Positions 1-10,391 of a DNA stretch of 64,000 nucleotides are shown in pieces. The translations under genes were made by a program, and so were the position numbers. Source of the DNA: Vibrio sinensis (GTDB lineage Bacteria; Pseudomonadota; Gammaproteobacteria; Enterobacterales; Vibrionaceae); contig NZ_QVMU01000003.1 in the NCBI RefSeq assembly GCF_003605645.1, forward strand, positions 62,001 through 126,000, written 5' to 3'. Under the pieces are notes generated by a model that had not been told where the DNA came from, did not search any database, and worked only from the letters and a program-made list of their open reading frames with translations. How positions within the stretch are numbered: the first letter of the stretch is position 1; each line of letters starts with the position of its first letter.

Positions 1-462
1 AACTATTAACCATCGAGACCATTTTTTACCCATACCAATATCCATCCGAATAGTCCTGATTCCGACGACAAAACGCCGTTGTTCTACCCCAATACTTATG
101 AAAAGCACGAATGGTTCATAAAAGGCGAACTCACTATTTACAATAGAGTAGATACGAAATTGTTCAAATTACGCAGAATTACAGACAAACGGCAAATTCA
201 CCAACTCACCCTAAAGTTTACTTTCATCACTTCAATCCCCTCCCCACCCTCTTATTTTTAAGACAGTGTAATAAAGCCAAAAAATGTCAATGGCACCGAC
301 TCTAGCTAGATTATCCGTGCACAATCGGCAAGCTCTACTAGTATGAAAAAAGAGCAAAATAGAAATAACAAAATTAATACTAAAGAATGACTTGCTGATT
401 TTACCTATCGAGAGCTAGGGATAATAAAGACTAGGGATTAAAAGGGTTAAGGATAATAAACT
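1..462. other. Non-coding stretch upstream of the chemoreceptor gene
   Basis: No convincing gene is visible. The only short open frame (about 60 codons from position 79) starts on a non-ATG codon, has no ribosome site and resembles no family I know. The last 100 bases are A/T-rich and probably carry the chemoreceptor promoter, but I could not pick out a clear sigma-28 or sigma-70 element. An AAGG about 11 bases before the ATG at 463 is the likely ribosome site. Confidence 0.5.
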
Positions 463-2421
463 ATGAATACATCAGATCTTACGATTCGAAAGAAGTTGCT
501 TTTCGGTAATATCATTACTGTCGGTATGCTGGCTATATTGTGCACAGTAGTATGGAATTCAATAAGAACAATGAGTCAAACCGACGATATGGTGACGCAT
601 ACCTATCGAGTCATTGCGCAATCAAATGGACTGGTAAATTCCATGGTTGACCAAGAAACAGGTCTACGCGGTTATGCAGTCGCCGGACAAGAGGAATACC
701 TAGAACCCTATCATCTCGGTAAAAAAGCATTCGACCAATACTTGTTAAAGGCGAAAGAATTAACAAGTGACAACCCCGCACAACAACAGCGTTTCGACGC
801 TGTCGAGAAAGAAGCTAGAGGATGGCAAATTTACGCGCAAGAAGTCATCGCACTGCGTGAAAATATTTATCAGAGCGAAGTTTATGTTGATGAATTAAAA
901 GCATTACTTTCGAGTGGTATTGGTAAACAAAAAATGGATGGCCTCAGAGAGCAAATTGCCACGGGGCAATATTATAACGGAGAAGAATTGATCGATAACA
1001 TGATTAACATGGAAACTGGTCTACGTGGTTTCATGCTAAATCGTCAAGAAGAATTTTTAGAACCTTATAACGCTGGAAAAGCCAATATAGAACAATTATT
1101 AAAAGGAATGACAGAATCGCAACTTACCCGAAATATTAACGAATGGATTCATAATTATGCCGCTACTGCAATTGAACTTGTACGTAATGCCAACCGTTTT
1201 AGTTCAATGGATGAGTTATATACCAAGCTTGAGGAAAAGCAGGGTAAGCAATACATGGATAGCTTACGTGAAAAAGTAACGACCATAGTGAATGTTGAAC
1301 AAAATTTAATGGCGCAGCGAAAAGAAGCGGCTGCCTCTGCGTCCAGTTTAGCTTTGATGGTCATTATTATTGGGGGAATTAGTACTGCCATTTTCAATTT
1401 CGGTTTTGGTTCAGTCATCGCTAAGAGTATTACCTCACAAATCAATTCAGTAATTGATATAGCCAAACAACTCGCGAAAGGTGACCTGACCGTTAACATA
1501 AATAAAGGGCCTAAAAACGAAATTGGTGAACTCACCAACGCGCTAAAATCAACCGCCGATAATCTCAAAACCGTCATTGGTAACATGATGACGGCGAGTG
1601 AACAGCTCAGCCTCTCTTCAAACCAACTCACAAGCATCACCGTCAGCACAAATAACGGCGCAAATGAGCAAATGCACATGACAGATCAAGTCGCTGTAGC
1701 GATGAACCAAATGGCCATCTCCGTACAAGAAGTCGCTAAGAATGCAGTTGATACCGCTCAGTTTGCCAAAGAAGCGAATATTGAAGCCCAGCAAGGCCGT
1801 TCCGTTGTAAAAGAAACCATTGATAGTATTAGCATCCTTGAAACTGAAATTGATAGCACTATGATTCGTCTCAACGACCTCGCTCAAGAAGCGACCAATA
1901 TTGGGGGAATACTAGATGTTATTCTTGGTATCGCAGATCAAACTAATCTACTTGCTCTCAATGCGGCTATTGAGGCAGCTCGAGCGGGTGATCAAGGCAG
2001 AGGATTTGCGGTCGTCGCTGACGAAGTTCGTGGCTTAGCACAGCGTACTCAAGACTCGACCTCAGAAATTCAGAGCCTAATTGAACGATTACAGCATGGT
2101 ACGAAAGATGTTGTTGAAAGTATGAGAAATAGTAGTGATGTCGTTAAAGCCAGTGTAGTAAAAGCAGAACTGTCTGGTAATGCATTTGACACTATCACAA
2201 ACTCTATTGGTCAAATACACGATATGAGCACTCAAAGTGCAAGCGCTTCCGAGGAGCAAAGTGTCACGGTTGAACAAATCAATCAAAATGTGGTCAGTGT
2301 AAATGAAATATCTCGCGAGAGCGTTGCAGGTGCAGAGCAAACTGTGCAATCAAGTGAAGAGTTAGCCGCTTTGTCGGCCCAGCTACAAAAAATTGTGGGA
2401 CAATTTAAAATCCATGCCTAG
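463..2421 (+). CDS. Methyl-accepting chemotaxis protein with tandem CHASE3-like sensor modules
   Basis: Transmembrane chemoreceptor that passes a periplasmic signal to CheW/CheA. Membrane segment 1 lies near residues 12-31 and segment 2 near 293-316. The periplasmic part holds two copies of a CHASE3-like pattern, METGLRGF/QETGLRGY followed by EEYLEPY or EEFLEPY, at about residues 64-83 and 183-202. A HAMP linker follows (about 320-375), then a cytoplasmic signalling helix pair whose hairpin tip (about 485-525) contains TNLLALNAAIEAARAG and GRGFAVVADEVR. There is no C-terminal CheR pentapeptide. The gene stands alone, away from che or flagellar genes. Ligand unknown; the CHASE3 assignment is by motif. 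Confidence 0.95.
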   Translation: MNTSDLTIRKKLLFGNIITVGMLAILCTVVWNSIRTMSQTDDMVTHTYRVIAQSNGLVNSMVDQETGLRGYAVAGQEEYLEPYHLGKKAFDQYLLKAKELTSDNPAQQQRFDAVEKEARGWQIYAQEVIALRENIYQSEVYVDELKALLSSGIGKQKMDGLREQIATGQYYNGEELIDNMINMETGLRGFMLNRQEEFLEPYNAGKANIEQLLKGMTESQLTRNINEWIHNYAATAIELVRNANRFSSMDELYTKLEEKQGKQYMDSLREKVTTIVNVEQNLMAQRKEAAASASSLALMVIIIGGISTAIFNFGFGSVIAKSITSQINSVIDIAKQLAKGDLTVNINKGPKNEIGELTNALKSTADNLKTVIGNMMTASEQLSLSSNQLTSITVSTNNGANEQMHMTDQVAVAMNQMAISVQEVAKNAVDTAQFAKEANIEAQQGRSVVKETIDSISILETEIDSTMIRLNDLAQEATNIGGILDVILGIADQTNLLALNAAIEAARAGDQGRGFAVVADEVRGLAQRTQDSTSEIQSLIERLQHGTKDVVESMRNSSDVVKASVVKAELSGNAFDTITNSIGQIHDMSTQSASASEEQSVTVEQINQNVVSVNEISRESVAGAEQTVQSSEELAALSAQLQKIVGQFKIHA

Positions 2422-2491
2422 CTATTGATCAACTGCTTAAGCTTAATTACACAATGTAAAGCTGTACTCAAATAGTACAAAGCAAACACAA

Positions 2492-2519
2492 AAAGGCTCT
2501 TCCGTTAGGAAAAGCCTTT
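2492..2519. terminator. Hairpin terminator between chemoreceptor and melB
   Basis: Two 12-base arms (2492-2503 and 2508-2519) pair with one mismatch around a GTTA loop. It lies between convergent genes and so can end both transcripts. The flanking sequence is T-rich on the minus strand and only moderately so on the plus strand. Confidence 0.7.
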
Positions 2520-2535
2520 GTCTATCAACTTTGAT

Positions 2536-3960
2536 TTACAATGCTGCGGCAGGTTTGTCTGTCGTGATGACTGGCTCGGCTGCTTTATCACCTTCAACGT
2601 GATCGTATTTATCCGTTAAGTAGTCTTGAATTTGCTGATGGTATGCACCGTTCAATTTGTAATAACGGAAGTACATAATCAAAGCAATGGCGAAGAATAA
2701 GCTAGGTAGGCCGACCATCACGCATTGCATACCAAAGACTGTATCCGCCGTTTGCTCAACATTAGGTACATATTGCACTGCTGTCAAAGCCACACCGATA
2801 AAGAACGCGGCAAACGCTGAGCCTGCTTTTACCACCAAAGTTTGAACCGAATAAGCGATACTTTCACAGCGAACGCCTAGCTTATATTCACCGTAATCCA
2901 CTGTATCTGCCACCATAATGACGTTCAACACCCAGAACAACGCCGTACCAATTTGGAGCAGCACACCAGCGGTAGAGATAAGTAGAATACTTTGCTTATC
3001 GTACATACCGACGTAAATCAACACAGCACTGCCTAAGATTGGGAAGCTAGAAGCACATGCCCAAAGAACGCGACGAGAAAATAGCTGAGCCAGTTTAGGG
3101 AATAGTACTAAGGTAATTAGATTCGCAATACCAGCATACGCCATGTAATAAGGGAACAACTCCTCATTACCAACCACATAAGTGAAGTAATAGACAGCGA
3201 ACGCAGTAATAATATTAGTCGCTAAGTTATAAGACAACGCCATACACAATACGGCTGAAAGCTGATCGTTTTTGTAAATCAGTGACAGCATGGTCTTAAA
3301 AGTAATCTTTTCTTCTACTTTGTCATTTTCTAGCATATCAGTGGAATAACGCTCTTTGACGTTACGCAGCGTGATATAAGTCGATACGACAAAACAGACA
3401 ATCAAAAGCAAGGTAAATACTTGGAATCCAAATCCTTTGTCATCACCACCCACATAGTTAACAAAAGGCATCGCAATCGCCGCTGTCACCACCCATGCTA
3501 AGCTTGCAAAAAAACGAGGGAATGGGACCAATTCTTCACGTTCACGTTTATCTAGAGTTAACGTAGGGACTAATGACCAAAAAGGAATATCCATTAAGGT
3601 ATAAGTCATACCCCATAAAATGTAAGTCACCGCGGCATAAGCAATTAACCATGGGCCATCAATATAATGGGCACTAAATAGCATGAACAGCACCACAGAG
3701 TTTGTGATCGTGCCAATCAAAATCCACGGCTTAAATTTCCCCCAACGAGTGCGGGTATTATTGACTACCCACCCCATGATAGGGTCATTGACTGCATCCC
3801 AAATTCGCGCAACTAAGAAAATAGTACCAACAATGCCCGCTGAAATGCCGACAACATCGGTGTAGTAATACATCAGATACATGTAAACAATTGTAATAGC
3901 AAAATCTTTACCAAAAGCGCCGAAGCCATAGCTCAGCTTTGTGTTCATCGAAATGCTCAT
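2536..3960 (-). CDS. melB: Melibiose:cation symporter (GPH family)
   Basis: Inner-membrane carrier of the glycoside-pentoside-hexuronide family that imports melibiose with Na+, Li+ or H+. The 474-residue protein matches remembered E. coli MelB nearly end to end: [15 protein letters not shown] at the start, [14 protein letters not shown] (the two Asp of the cation site), [12 protein letters not shown], and [20 protein letters not shown] in the second half. About 12 membrane helices are expected. The start at 3960 has AAGGAG 5-6 bases upstream; a second Met four codons later aligns with the E. coli start. It follows melA by 104 bases without a terminator, so the two form a melAB operon. Confidence 0.97.
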   Translation of the reverse strand: MSISMNTKLSYGFGAFGKDFAITIVYMYLMYYYTDVVGISAGIVGTIFLVARIWDAVNDPIMGWVVNNTRTRWGKFKPWILIGTITNSVVLFMLFSAHYIDGPWLIAYAAVTYILWGMTYTLMDIPFWSLVPTLTLDKREREELVPFPRFFASLAWVVTAAIAMPFVNYVGGDDKGFGFQVFTLLLIVCFVVSTYITLRNVKERYSTDMLENDKVEEKITFKTMLSLIYKNDQLSAVLCMALSYNLATNIITAFAVYYFTYVVGNEELFPYYMAYAGIANLITLVLFPKLAQLFSRRVLWACASSFPILGSAVLIYVGMYDKQSILLISTAGVLLQIGTALFWVLNVIMVADTVDYGEYKLGVRCESIAYSVQTLVVKAGSAFAAFFIGVALTAVQYVPNVEQTADTVFGMQCVMVGLPSLFFAIALIMYFRYYKLNGAYHQQIQDYLTDKYDHVEGDKAAEPVITTDKPAAAL

Positions 3961-4064
3961 TGTTACTCCTTACGCCTTCGTGTTCGAAGGCGTCTCCAAA
4001 TTATCATCACGTTATGGTTTTAAATGCTGTTTTACTCTTATTCTAATATCAGTTTCCTGCGGGA

Positions 4065-5417
4065 TTACTTCCCTACCCACTCAGGTAACCAGCCATCATG
4101 AGCGGCAATCAAATCGTCAACAAGCGCGTAAATTTCTTCAATTCCTAATACCGCGGCGGTATGAGGATCCAGCATTGCAGCGTGGTAAATTCGATCACGA
4201 TTTTCGGTCAAGATGGCTTCAGTCAGTAGAGTTTGAACATTGATATTGGTTTGCATCAATGCGGCCAAATGGCTTGGCAACTTGCCGGCTTTGATAGGTT
4301 GAATACCGTTAGCGTCGACTAAACATGCCACTTCAACGCAACAGCCGTGAGGCAAGTTATCAATTAGTGCTTCATTCTTCACATTGCCGTAAATCACACT
4401 TGGTATTCCAGTCCATATAGCATTCATGATCGTACTGGCGTATTCATGAGATTCTTGCACTGAAATTTGGTCGGCGTTTTTGAACTCTTCGAGGTCTTTT
4501 TTCCATTGTGCAATTTGCTCAACACAACGCTTCGGATACTCATCCAATGGCACTTTATAACGCTCAATAAGATCAGGGCGGTTTGGCTTAATAAAGTAAG
4601 GCGTGTACTCGGCAAAATGCTCTGATGATTCTGTAACGAAGTAGCCCAATTTTTTGAACATCTCGTAGCGCACTAGGTTAGTGCAGCGCCCATCATGGTG
4701 AAGCCCCGCTTTCGGAGCCGATCCATTCTCAAATGCCGCCAATAGATCAGGGTAGATGTCGACATAGTCACCCTGCTCTGTTTTTTTCTCTAACGTTAGG
4801 TAATAGGCCATATGGTTGATACCCGCACAGGTATAGCGCAAATCGGCATAATCTAAATTAAGATCGCGAGCCAGTTCTTCTGCTGTACCTTGAACAGAGT
4901 GACACAGACCAACTTGTTTAATATGAGGATATTTTTCATACATAGCCCAAGTATTCATCGCCATTGGATTGACGTAATTGAGCATGGTCGCATTAGGACA
5001 AATTTCCGTCATGTCTTCACATACTTGCCACAAATGTGGAATAGTACGTAGTGAACGCATAATCCCGCCAGGCCCAAGAGTATCGGCTATTGTTTGCTCC
5101 AAACCATGGCGTTTGCACACTTCAAAATCGGTAACAGTACAAGGCTCATATCCACCAATTTGGAATGCAATCACGACAAAGTCAGCCCCTTGTAGTGCTT
5201 GTTTTTGATCCAAGTGACAGGTAATTGATCCCGTTGCACCCGCAGACTCCATTAACTTACTGACAACTAATTGAGACTCTTCTAAACGCAGAGGATCAAT
5301 ATCCATTAATGCTATTTGGGCGTCTTTTAATGCTGGTTTATGGAACACATCACCAAGAATATTCTTAACGAAAATGGTCGATCCTGCGCCAATAAAGGTA
5401 ATTTTAGGGCTTTTCAT
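4065..5417 (-). CDS. melA: Alpha-galactosidase, glycoside hydrolase family 4
   Basis: Cytoplasmic enzyme that splits melibiose into galactose and glucose by the NAD+- and Mn2+-dependent redox mechanism of GH4. The 450-residue protein begins with the Rossmann motif KITFIGAGSTIF (residues 5-16). The metal/substrate residues of the family are present: NYVNP at 147-151, Cys172 in GLCHSVQGT and His202 in GINHMAYY. It is nearly identical in layout to E. coli MelA. AAGGATT precedes the ATG at 5417. It is the first gene of the melAB operon and diverges from melR. Confidence 0.97.
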   Translation of the reverse strand: MKSPKITFIGAGSTIFVKNILGDVFHKPALKDAQIALMDIDPLRLEESQLVVSKLMESAGATGSITCHLDQKQALQGADFVVIAFQIGGYEPCTVTDFEVCKRHGLEQTIADTLGPGGIMRSLRTIPHLWQVCEDMTEICPNATMLNYVNPMAMNTWAMYEKYPHIKQVGLCHSVQGTAEELARDLNLDYADLRYTCAGINHMAYYLTLEKKTEQGDYVDIYPDLLAAFENGSAPKAGLHHDGRCTNLVRYEMFKKLGYFVTESSEHFAEYTPYFIKPNRPDLIERYKVPLDEYPKRCVEQIAQWKKDLEEFKNADQISVQESHEYASTIMNAIWTGIPSVIYGNVKNEALIDNLPHGCCVEVACLVDANGIQPIKAGKLPSHLAALMQTNINVQTLLTEAILTENRDRIYHAAMLDPHTAAVLGIEEIYALVDDLIAAHDGWLPEWVGK

Positions 5418-5753
5418 TATTTGAATCCTTTTGTATCAATCAAACTTGTTTCGATGGATACAAATTACACCGACACCACTTCACTATTCGTCTCGCTAAA
5501 TCACAGCACTATCCTGTTTTCTCACATTTAAAATCGGAAAATAACAAATCTTAGGAAACAGGAGAACTATCCACAATTTGGGGAGTATTTGCCGCCTAAA
5601 TTAAATAAATATCTTAAGAATCGGTATCTTCATCAATATTTTGAAATTATTCCGCCGCTTAACAATGAGTCCTATCAACGTCATGACTGAGCTCTAAGTT
5701 TCAACATTGAAAGTCTGATAGAAAGGAAAACTACCATTTCCTAAGGAGGCGAC
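5418..5753. promoter_or_regulatory. Divergent melA-melR control region
   Basis: 336 bases between the divergent melA and melR starts with no gene inside. By analogy with E. coli this should hold the melAB and melR promoters, MelR sites and a CRP site. On the minus strand I see TGTGATTTAGCGAGA near 5495-5510, which is only one good CRP half-site, so I do not call a CRP box. Individual MelR sites could not be resolved by eye. Confidence 0.55.
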
Positions 5754-6761
5754 ATGAAAACGCGTCAGCCCACCCCATCACCGGTCGTCGCTCTAGAAAA
5801 CTATTCTTCTGAAAGTGTTTCAATTAGCCCGCTATCTCTTTATTCCTCCTATGAGAAAATTGATATTGAGCTTCGCCCTCCCCATGAAATGCCCGGTTAT
5901 CACTGGCATGGACAAGTTGAAGTCAATATTCCATTTGGCGACGATGTGGAATACATCATTAATGGTAATCCGGTCGTGGTAAAAGATGGGGCCATTGGCC
6001 TGTTTTGGGCATCAGTACCACATCGACTTACCAACCCAGGCAAAAGCCATAATATGGGGATCATTAACATTCCAATTCACCATTTTATGTCTTGGCCCCT
6101 CAGTCGAGATCTAGTCAATCAGATCACTCATGGCGCCGTTGTTCAATCAAATGATTGCTCATTAATTAGTGAATTTGAAATTGCGCGTTGGACAAAAGAA
6201 ATGAGTGGTTCTTCGCAAAGCAGACAGCAACTAGCAGCGGATGAAATTGGTTTGATGCTCAAACGAGTCTGCTTGGATGGTTGGCAACAACTTTCCATGA
6301 GCCGCGCTGAGAAAGCTGTCAAAAATGGTGTATCCAAACACTCACAATTTTATGTCAGCCAAATGTTGGAATTTATCGCGACGCATCATGATACGCAGTT
6401 AACTGCTGCGCAAATCGCCGAGCATGTCGGCCTGCATGCCAACTATGCAATGGGGATTTTCCAACGCACAATGCAGTTAACGATCAAACAATACATTACC
6501 GCGATGCGCATCAATCATGCTCGCGCTTTACTCAGTGATACTGAAAGGACAATTTTAGATATTTCACTCACGGTTGGCTTTAATTCTAGTAGCCGATTCT
6601 ATGAAACATTTCAAACCTATTTAGGTGTGACACCGACTCAATATCGAAAATTGAGCCGAGAGGATCATCGTTGGGGATTAAAAGGTAGCAGCCCAATTCA
6701 AAACGTTGAAAAAGGGGCTTGTGATGGCAAAAGACCGCTCGGTATGTCGCGGGAAATATAA
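5754..6761 (+). CDS. melR: AraC-family melibiose regulator MelR
   Basis: Transcription activator of melAB that responds to melibiose. An N-terminal cupin-like sensing domain (about 25-150) includes PGYHWHGQVEVNIPFGDDVEY, and a C-terminal pair of helix-turn-helix motifs (about 205-305) includes LHANYAMGIFQRTMQLT and FNSSSRFYETFQTYLGVTPTQYR. The protein aligns along its length with remembered E. coli MelR and has a 30-residue C-terminal extension beyond the second HTH. AAGGAGGCGAC directly before the ATG is an excellent ribosome site. It diverges from melA, the same arrangement as in E. coli. Confidence 0.95.
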   Translation: MKTRQPTPSPVVALENYSSESVSISPLSLYSSYEKIDIELRPPHEMPGYHWHGQVEVNIPFGDDVEYIINGNPVVVKDGAIGLFWASVPHRLTNPGKSHNMGIINIPIHHFMSWPLSRDLVNQITHGAVVQSNDCSLISEFEIARWTKEMSGSSQSRQQLAADEIGLMLKRVCLDGWQQLSMSRAEKAVKNGVSKHSQFYVSQMLEFIATHHDTQLTAAQIAEHVGLHANYAMGIFQRTMQLTIKQYITAMRINHARALLSDTERTILDISLTVGFNSSSRFYETFQTYLGVTPTQYRKLSREDHRWGLKGSSPIQNVEKGACDGKRPLGMSREI

Positions 6762-6875
6762 CTCCGAGCCGTCATTTTCCACACTCTACCGTCAATCAAT
6801 AAATAGCAAGTTGCTGTAGCTACGCTTGTTATAAATATGGCTGTAGGTATGGCTGTTATAAATATGCCATTAGTA

Positions 6876-7565
6876 TTAGCGGTTAAAAGACTCTACCTCG
6901 TCTGAAGTGAGATAACGCCATTGCCCAACAGCAATATCTAACTCTATTTGACCGATTTTCTCACGATGGAGTGAGACAACACGGTTGCCCACCGCCGAGA
7001 ACATACGTTTAACCTGATGGAATTTACCCTCAGTAATCGTCAGCAAAACTTCTTTAGGTGTCACTATATCTAAGGTGGCTGGTCGAGTTAATTGCGACTC
7101 CCCTTGTAACTGTAGACCGTGTTTAAATTGCTCCGTCATCTCTTCAGCGATCGGGCGTGATAATCCAACACGATAAACCTTATTGCATTGTTTCGTTGGC
7201 ACCGTGATATTAAAAGACCAGCGACCATCGTCAGTAATCAACACGAGCCCCGTCGTATCAGCATCCAAACGCCCCACAATATGTAATTCTGAGGTGTTCT
7301 CAACATCAACATAATTAAATACAGAGGGGTAATGCTCATCAATATTAGAACAAATAGTACCGGCTGGTTTATGCAGCAGAATATAGCGAAAAGCCCGCGG
7401 AGTCAGTATCCGATCTTCCAAGCTCACAGTATTGTTTTCATGAACCTGATGGGCTTCGTCATAACAAATTTGACCATTGACACTTACGTTCCCAGCATGA
7501 ATCGATTGAATCGCTTCAACTTTGGTGAATTCGGTACTTTTGCAAACAAACTTATCGAGACGCAT
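6876..7565 (-). CDS. rsuA: RsuA/RluB-family rRNA pseudouridine synthase
   Basis: Isomerises a uridine in rRNA; the closest family known to me is RsuA (16S U516). An S4 RNA-binding domain opens the protein (MRLDKFVCK to VSVNG). The catalytic core follows, with GRLDADTTGLVLITDDG, whose first Asp is the nucleophile, and KFHQVKRMF near the C-terminus. I start it at the ATG at 7565 (229 aa), which aligns with the MRLDKF start of the family; a GTG four codons upstream is possible. The ribosome site is weak. It is a lone gene. The E. coli protein differs noticeably, so a paralogue with another target uridine is possible. Confidence 0.88.
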   Translation of the reverse strand: MRLDKFVCKSTEFTKVEAIQSIHAGNVSVNGQICYDEAHQVHENNTVSLEDRILTPRAFRYILLHKPAGTICSNIDEHYPSVFNYVDVENTSELHIVGRLDADTTGLVLITDDGRWSFNITVPTKQCNKVYRVGLSRPIAEEMTEQFKHGLQLQGESQLTRPATLDIVTPKEVLLTITEGKFHQVKRMFSAVGNRVVSLHREKIGQIELDIAVGQWRYLTSDEVESFNR

Positions 7566-7683
7566 GACAAACAACACTATAAAAAGAAAACCAACGCATT
7601 ATCACCTCTCTTTAAAATTTAGCAACTCAGCATAAATTAGAGCTTTCAACCGTAAACACCAATGAACGAATCATCGACACATG

Positions 7684-7698
7684 CTATCAGAGTGATAG
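7684..7698. promoter_or_regulatory. Palindromic operator candidate upstream of mntH
   Basis: CTATCA-GAG-TGATAG, a perfect 6-bp inverted repeat with a 3-base centre, 70 bases before the mntH start. Its place suggests a metal-responsive repressor site (MntR- or Fur/Mur-type). It is not a clean match to any consensus I remember. Confidence 0.35.
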
Positions 7699-7768
7699 TT
7701 ATTACGAGCTAGAAACTTATTTCCACGAGGCGTAGATTAATACTATCTCAATCACCGGACACACCACC

Positions 7769-9034
7769 ATGACTGCGTTAGCCTCGCTTTCAACCAATGG
7801 CATTGCTGCCAATCCTGCCCAACCTTCATTTTTAAAAAGTAATAGCAAACGTCTTATTGGCCCAGCTTTCATCGCAGCAATTGGTTACATTGATCCCGGC
7901 AACTTTGCGACCAATATCGAAGCAGGATCAGCGTTTGGCTATCAACTTCTTTGGGTAGTGTTGTGGGCAAACCTCATGGCGATGCTGATCCAATATCTCT
8001 CAGCCAAGCTGGGGATTGTGACTGGGAAAAACCTAGCCGAACATCTGCGCGATAACTTGCCCAAATGGGCAGTCATTCCTTATTGGATTCAAGCTGAAAT
8101 CATCGCAATGGCCACCGATTTAGCCGAGTTTATTGGAGCAGCAGTCGGTTTTCAGCTGCTATTAGGCGTCAGTTTATTCGAAGGTGCTGCGATCACCGCA
8201 TTGTTAAGTCTAGCGATACTAACCCTTGGACGTAATAGCCAAAAACCTCTTGAAATGTTTATTGGTGGCTTGCTGATTTTTGTAGCCGTTATCTACGTCA
8301 TTGAATTAATGATGGCCAAACCAGAAGCTGGCCCTGTCGCAACTGGACTTTTAATTCCAACCTTAAATGATCCTAAACAAGTTTATCTTGCAGCGGCGAT
8401 TCTTGGTGCGACCGTTATGCCTCATGTTGTTTATCTCCATTCTGCCTTGTTTAGTTCACCAACCGGTCACAGCATTATGCAACGCCTAAAAATGACCCGT
8501 GTTGATGTCCTAATTGCAATGACGATTGCCGGCTTTGTTAATATCGCGATTATCGCTATGGCGGCTGCCGTATTCCATCACACCGGCCGTAGTGATATTG
8601 CGAGCATTGAAACCGCCTATGAAACTCTGACTCCTTTGCTTGGTAAAGGCGCAGCACTGTTATTTGGTTTGTCATTAATTGCTTCTGGCTTGTCATCTAC
8701 AGTTGTAGGGACACTCGCCGGACAAGTCGTCATGCAGGGGTTTGTTCATTTTAGTATTCCGCTATGGCTTCGCCGCACCATCACTATGTTGCCCGCTTTT
8801 GGTTTTATTATGATGGGAGTGAGCACCACAGACATTCTGGTCGCAAGCCAAGTAGTATTAAGTTTTGGTGTTGCACTCGCGATTATTCCATTACTTATCT
8901 TTACTAGTCGCCGTGACATTATGGGCGGGTTTCGCAATCACCGTTTTGTATCACTGATTGGGGGAGTTATTGTTTTACTCGTTTTGGCTCTGAACGGATA
9001 TTTATTGTGGAGCTTAGTTGATAGCTTCATTTAA
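7769..9034 (+). CDS. mntH: Nramp-family Mn2+/Fe2+ transporter
   Basis: Proton-coupled divalent metal importer of the inner membrane. The 421-residue protein has about 11 membrane helices and both Nramp signature sites that ligate the metal: DPGN at residues 42-45 in helix 1 and MPH at 217-219 in helix 6. An N-terminal cytoplasmic tail of about 28 residues precedes the first helix. It is a single gene flanked by non-coding sequence on both sides. A short palindrome upstream (7684-7698) may serve metal control. Confidence 0.95.
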   Translation: MTALASLSTNGIAANPAQPSFLKSNSKRLIGPAFIAAIGYIDPGNFATNIEAGSAFGYQLLWVVLWANLMAMLIQYLSAKLGIVTGKNLAEHLRDNLPKWAVIPYWIQAEIIAMATDLAEFIGAAVGFQLLLGVSLFEGAAITALLSLAILTLGRNSQKPLEMFIGGLLIFVAVIYVIELMMAKPEAGPVATGLLIPTLNDPKQVYLAAAILGATVMPHVVYLHSALFSSPTGHSIMQRLKMTRVDVLIAMTIAGFVNIAIIAMAAAVFHHTGRSDIASIETAYETLTPLLGKGAALLFGLSLIASGLSSTVVGTLAGQVVMQGFVHFSIPLWLRRTITMLPAFGFIMMGVSTTDILVASQVVLSFGVALAIIPLLIFTSRRDIMGGFRNHRFVSLIGGVIVLLVLALNGYLLWSLVDSFI

Positions 9035-9218
9035 TTGCAATGACTGTACTTTTTATAAAACAAGCAGATCGAGATAACTTGTTAATGAGGTTACTTGGGT
9101 ATATGCACAAAATGAGCTAAACATTAATAGTTGCAACTTAAGCATGCATAAAAACTCTATCTGGATAATTGGTATATAGTTCTATGCATAATAGGAATGA
9201 TATTTAAGGCTTCGTATA

Positions 9219-10160
9219 ATGACTAATAACATTGCAGAACGCGCACAACTGGGTGTGCTATCCGATCCTTCTACATTTGCTGAGTACCTTACTTTTGTCC
9301 TCAAAAGTACCGCAGACACAGAATCTGTCCAAGATGCACTTTCTCAAATAGCAGGTATCGAAAAATCGATCTCACAAAAAGATCCAAGTGCAAATCTAAC
9401 CATTACTGTTGCGTTATCAAAAAACGGTTGGCCTTTAATTCTTCCTGATGTTCCGACGCCAATACACCTCACCACGTTTACTGAGATGCAAGATGGCAAC
9501 CGCCATTTCCCAAGCACAGCTGGCGATATATTCTTGATCATTAAATCAGAGCGTATTGACTTGAATTACCAAGCGGCAAAATACCTACTCTCCGCATTTA
9601 GAGAATCTGCTGATTTAGTTGAGGATATTCAAGGTTTTAAATATCTTGATAACCGCGATTTGATTGATTTCGTTGATGGTACTGAAAACCCAAAACATCA
9701 AGCTCGAATTGATGCGGTATTAGTAAAAGATGACGAAGAAGTTCACCTTGGTGGTAGTTATTTAACCGTTCAACGCTATGTTGATAAAGAACTTGAATGG
9801 CAAAAACAACCACAGGAATACCAAGAAAAAGTCATAGGGCGTACAAAATTCGATAACATCGAATTAGACGATGACGTCAAACCAGCTTGGGCGCATAACA
9901 ACAAGAGTAAAGTGATCATTGATGATAAAGAAATCAAGATGTTGCGCCAAAATAGACCATTTGGTAATGCACTAGAACACGGTACGATGTTCATTGGTTT
10001 TACAGCAGACTCAAATGTAATTGAAACGTCACTACGTCAAATGATTCATGCTGATAGTAATGGTGATTACGACCGCTTGTTAGATTTTGTCGATGCTAAA
10101 TCAGGGGCTAACTACTTTGTTTTATCACAAACATTGATGGAAATGTTCGACGACGAATAA
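9219..10160 (+). CDS. DyP-type haem peroxidase (YfeX-like)
   Basis: Haem b peroxidase of the dye-decolourising family, probably cytoplasmic because no signal peptide is seen. Family residues are visible: Asp153 in FVDGTENP (the GxxDG-type motif), the likely proximal haem ligand His226 in KPAWAHNN, and a distal Arg in LRQNRPFG (243-246). The C-terminal pattern SLRQMIHADSNGDYDRLLDF and FVLSQTL is typical of the short B-type (P2) enzymes, and 313 residues suits that class. No encapsulin-targeting tail or encapsulin gene is nearby. The natural substrate is unknown. It is monocistronic with a hairpin downstream. Confidence 0.92.
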   Translation: MTNNIAERAQLGVLSDPSTFAEYLTFVLKSTADTESVQDALSQIAGIEKSISQKDPSANLTITVALSKNGWPLILPDVPTPIHLTTFTEMQDGNRHFPSTAGDIFLIIKSERIDLNYQAAKYLLSAFRESADLVEDIQGFKYLDNRDLIDFVDGTENPKHQARIDAVLVKDDEEVHLGGSYLTVQRYVDKELEWQKQPQEYQEKVIGRTKFDNIELDDDVKPAWAHNNKSKVIIDDKEIKMLRQNRPFGNALEHGTMFIGFTADSNVIETSLRQMIHADSNGDYDRLLDFVDAKSGANYFVLSQTLMEMFDDE

Positions 10161-10201
10161 CACACTAGTCGTTTAACCCCTCTGAAAGCAACACAAAATA
10201 G

Positions 10202-10233
10202 TGGCCGTGAAGATCAACTGATATTCACGGCCA
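10202..10233. terminator. Hairpin after the DyP peroxidase gene
   Basis: A perfect 10-bp inverted repeat, TGGCCGTGAA and TTCACGGCCA, around a 12-base loop 41 bases past the stop codon. There is no immediate T-run, so it may work as a terminator or as an mRNA-stabilising hairpin. Confidence 0.6.
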
Positions 10234-10391
10234 TGTTGAGCCTTTTCACAAAATCATCCCACGCGTTATTTCAAATCAAGATCCAATTTCCCACTCTAAG
10301 ATAATGCTCAACATTCGCCATTAGCACACGAATAATAGTTTGTGATAAAGTGCTTTCAATTTCTTTAGAACACTATTATGTAGGTTTAAAT

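Noticed and set aside
79-261. 60-codon open frame near the left edge
   Set aside because: It starts on a non-ATG codon, has no ribosome site and no recognisable domain; composition is that of non-coding sequence.
1155-1679. 174-codon minus-strand frame inside the chemoreceptor gene
   Set aside because: It is antisense to a repetitive coiled-coil coding region, lacks a ribosome site and resembles no family.
5495-5510. CRP site in the melA-melR region
   Set aside because: Only one half (TGTGA) is good; the second half GAGA differs too much to call.
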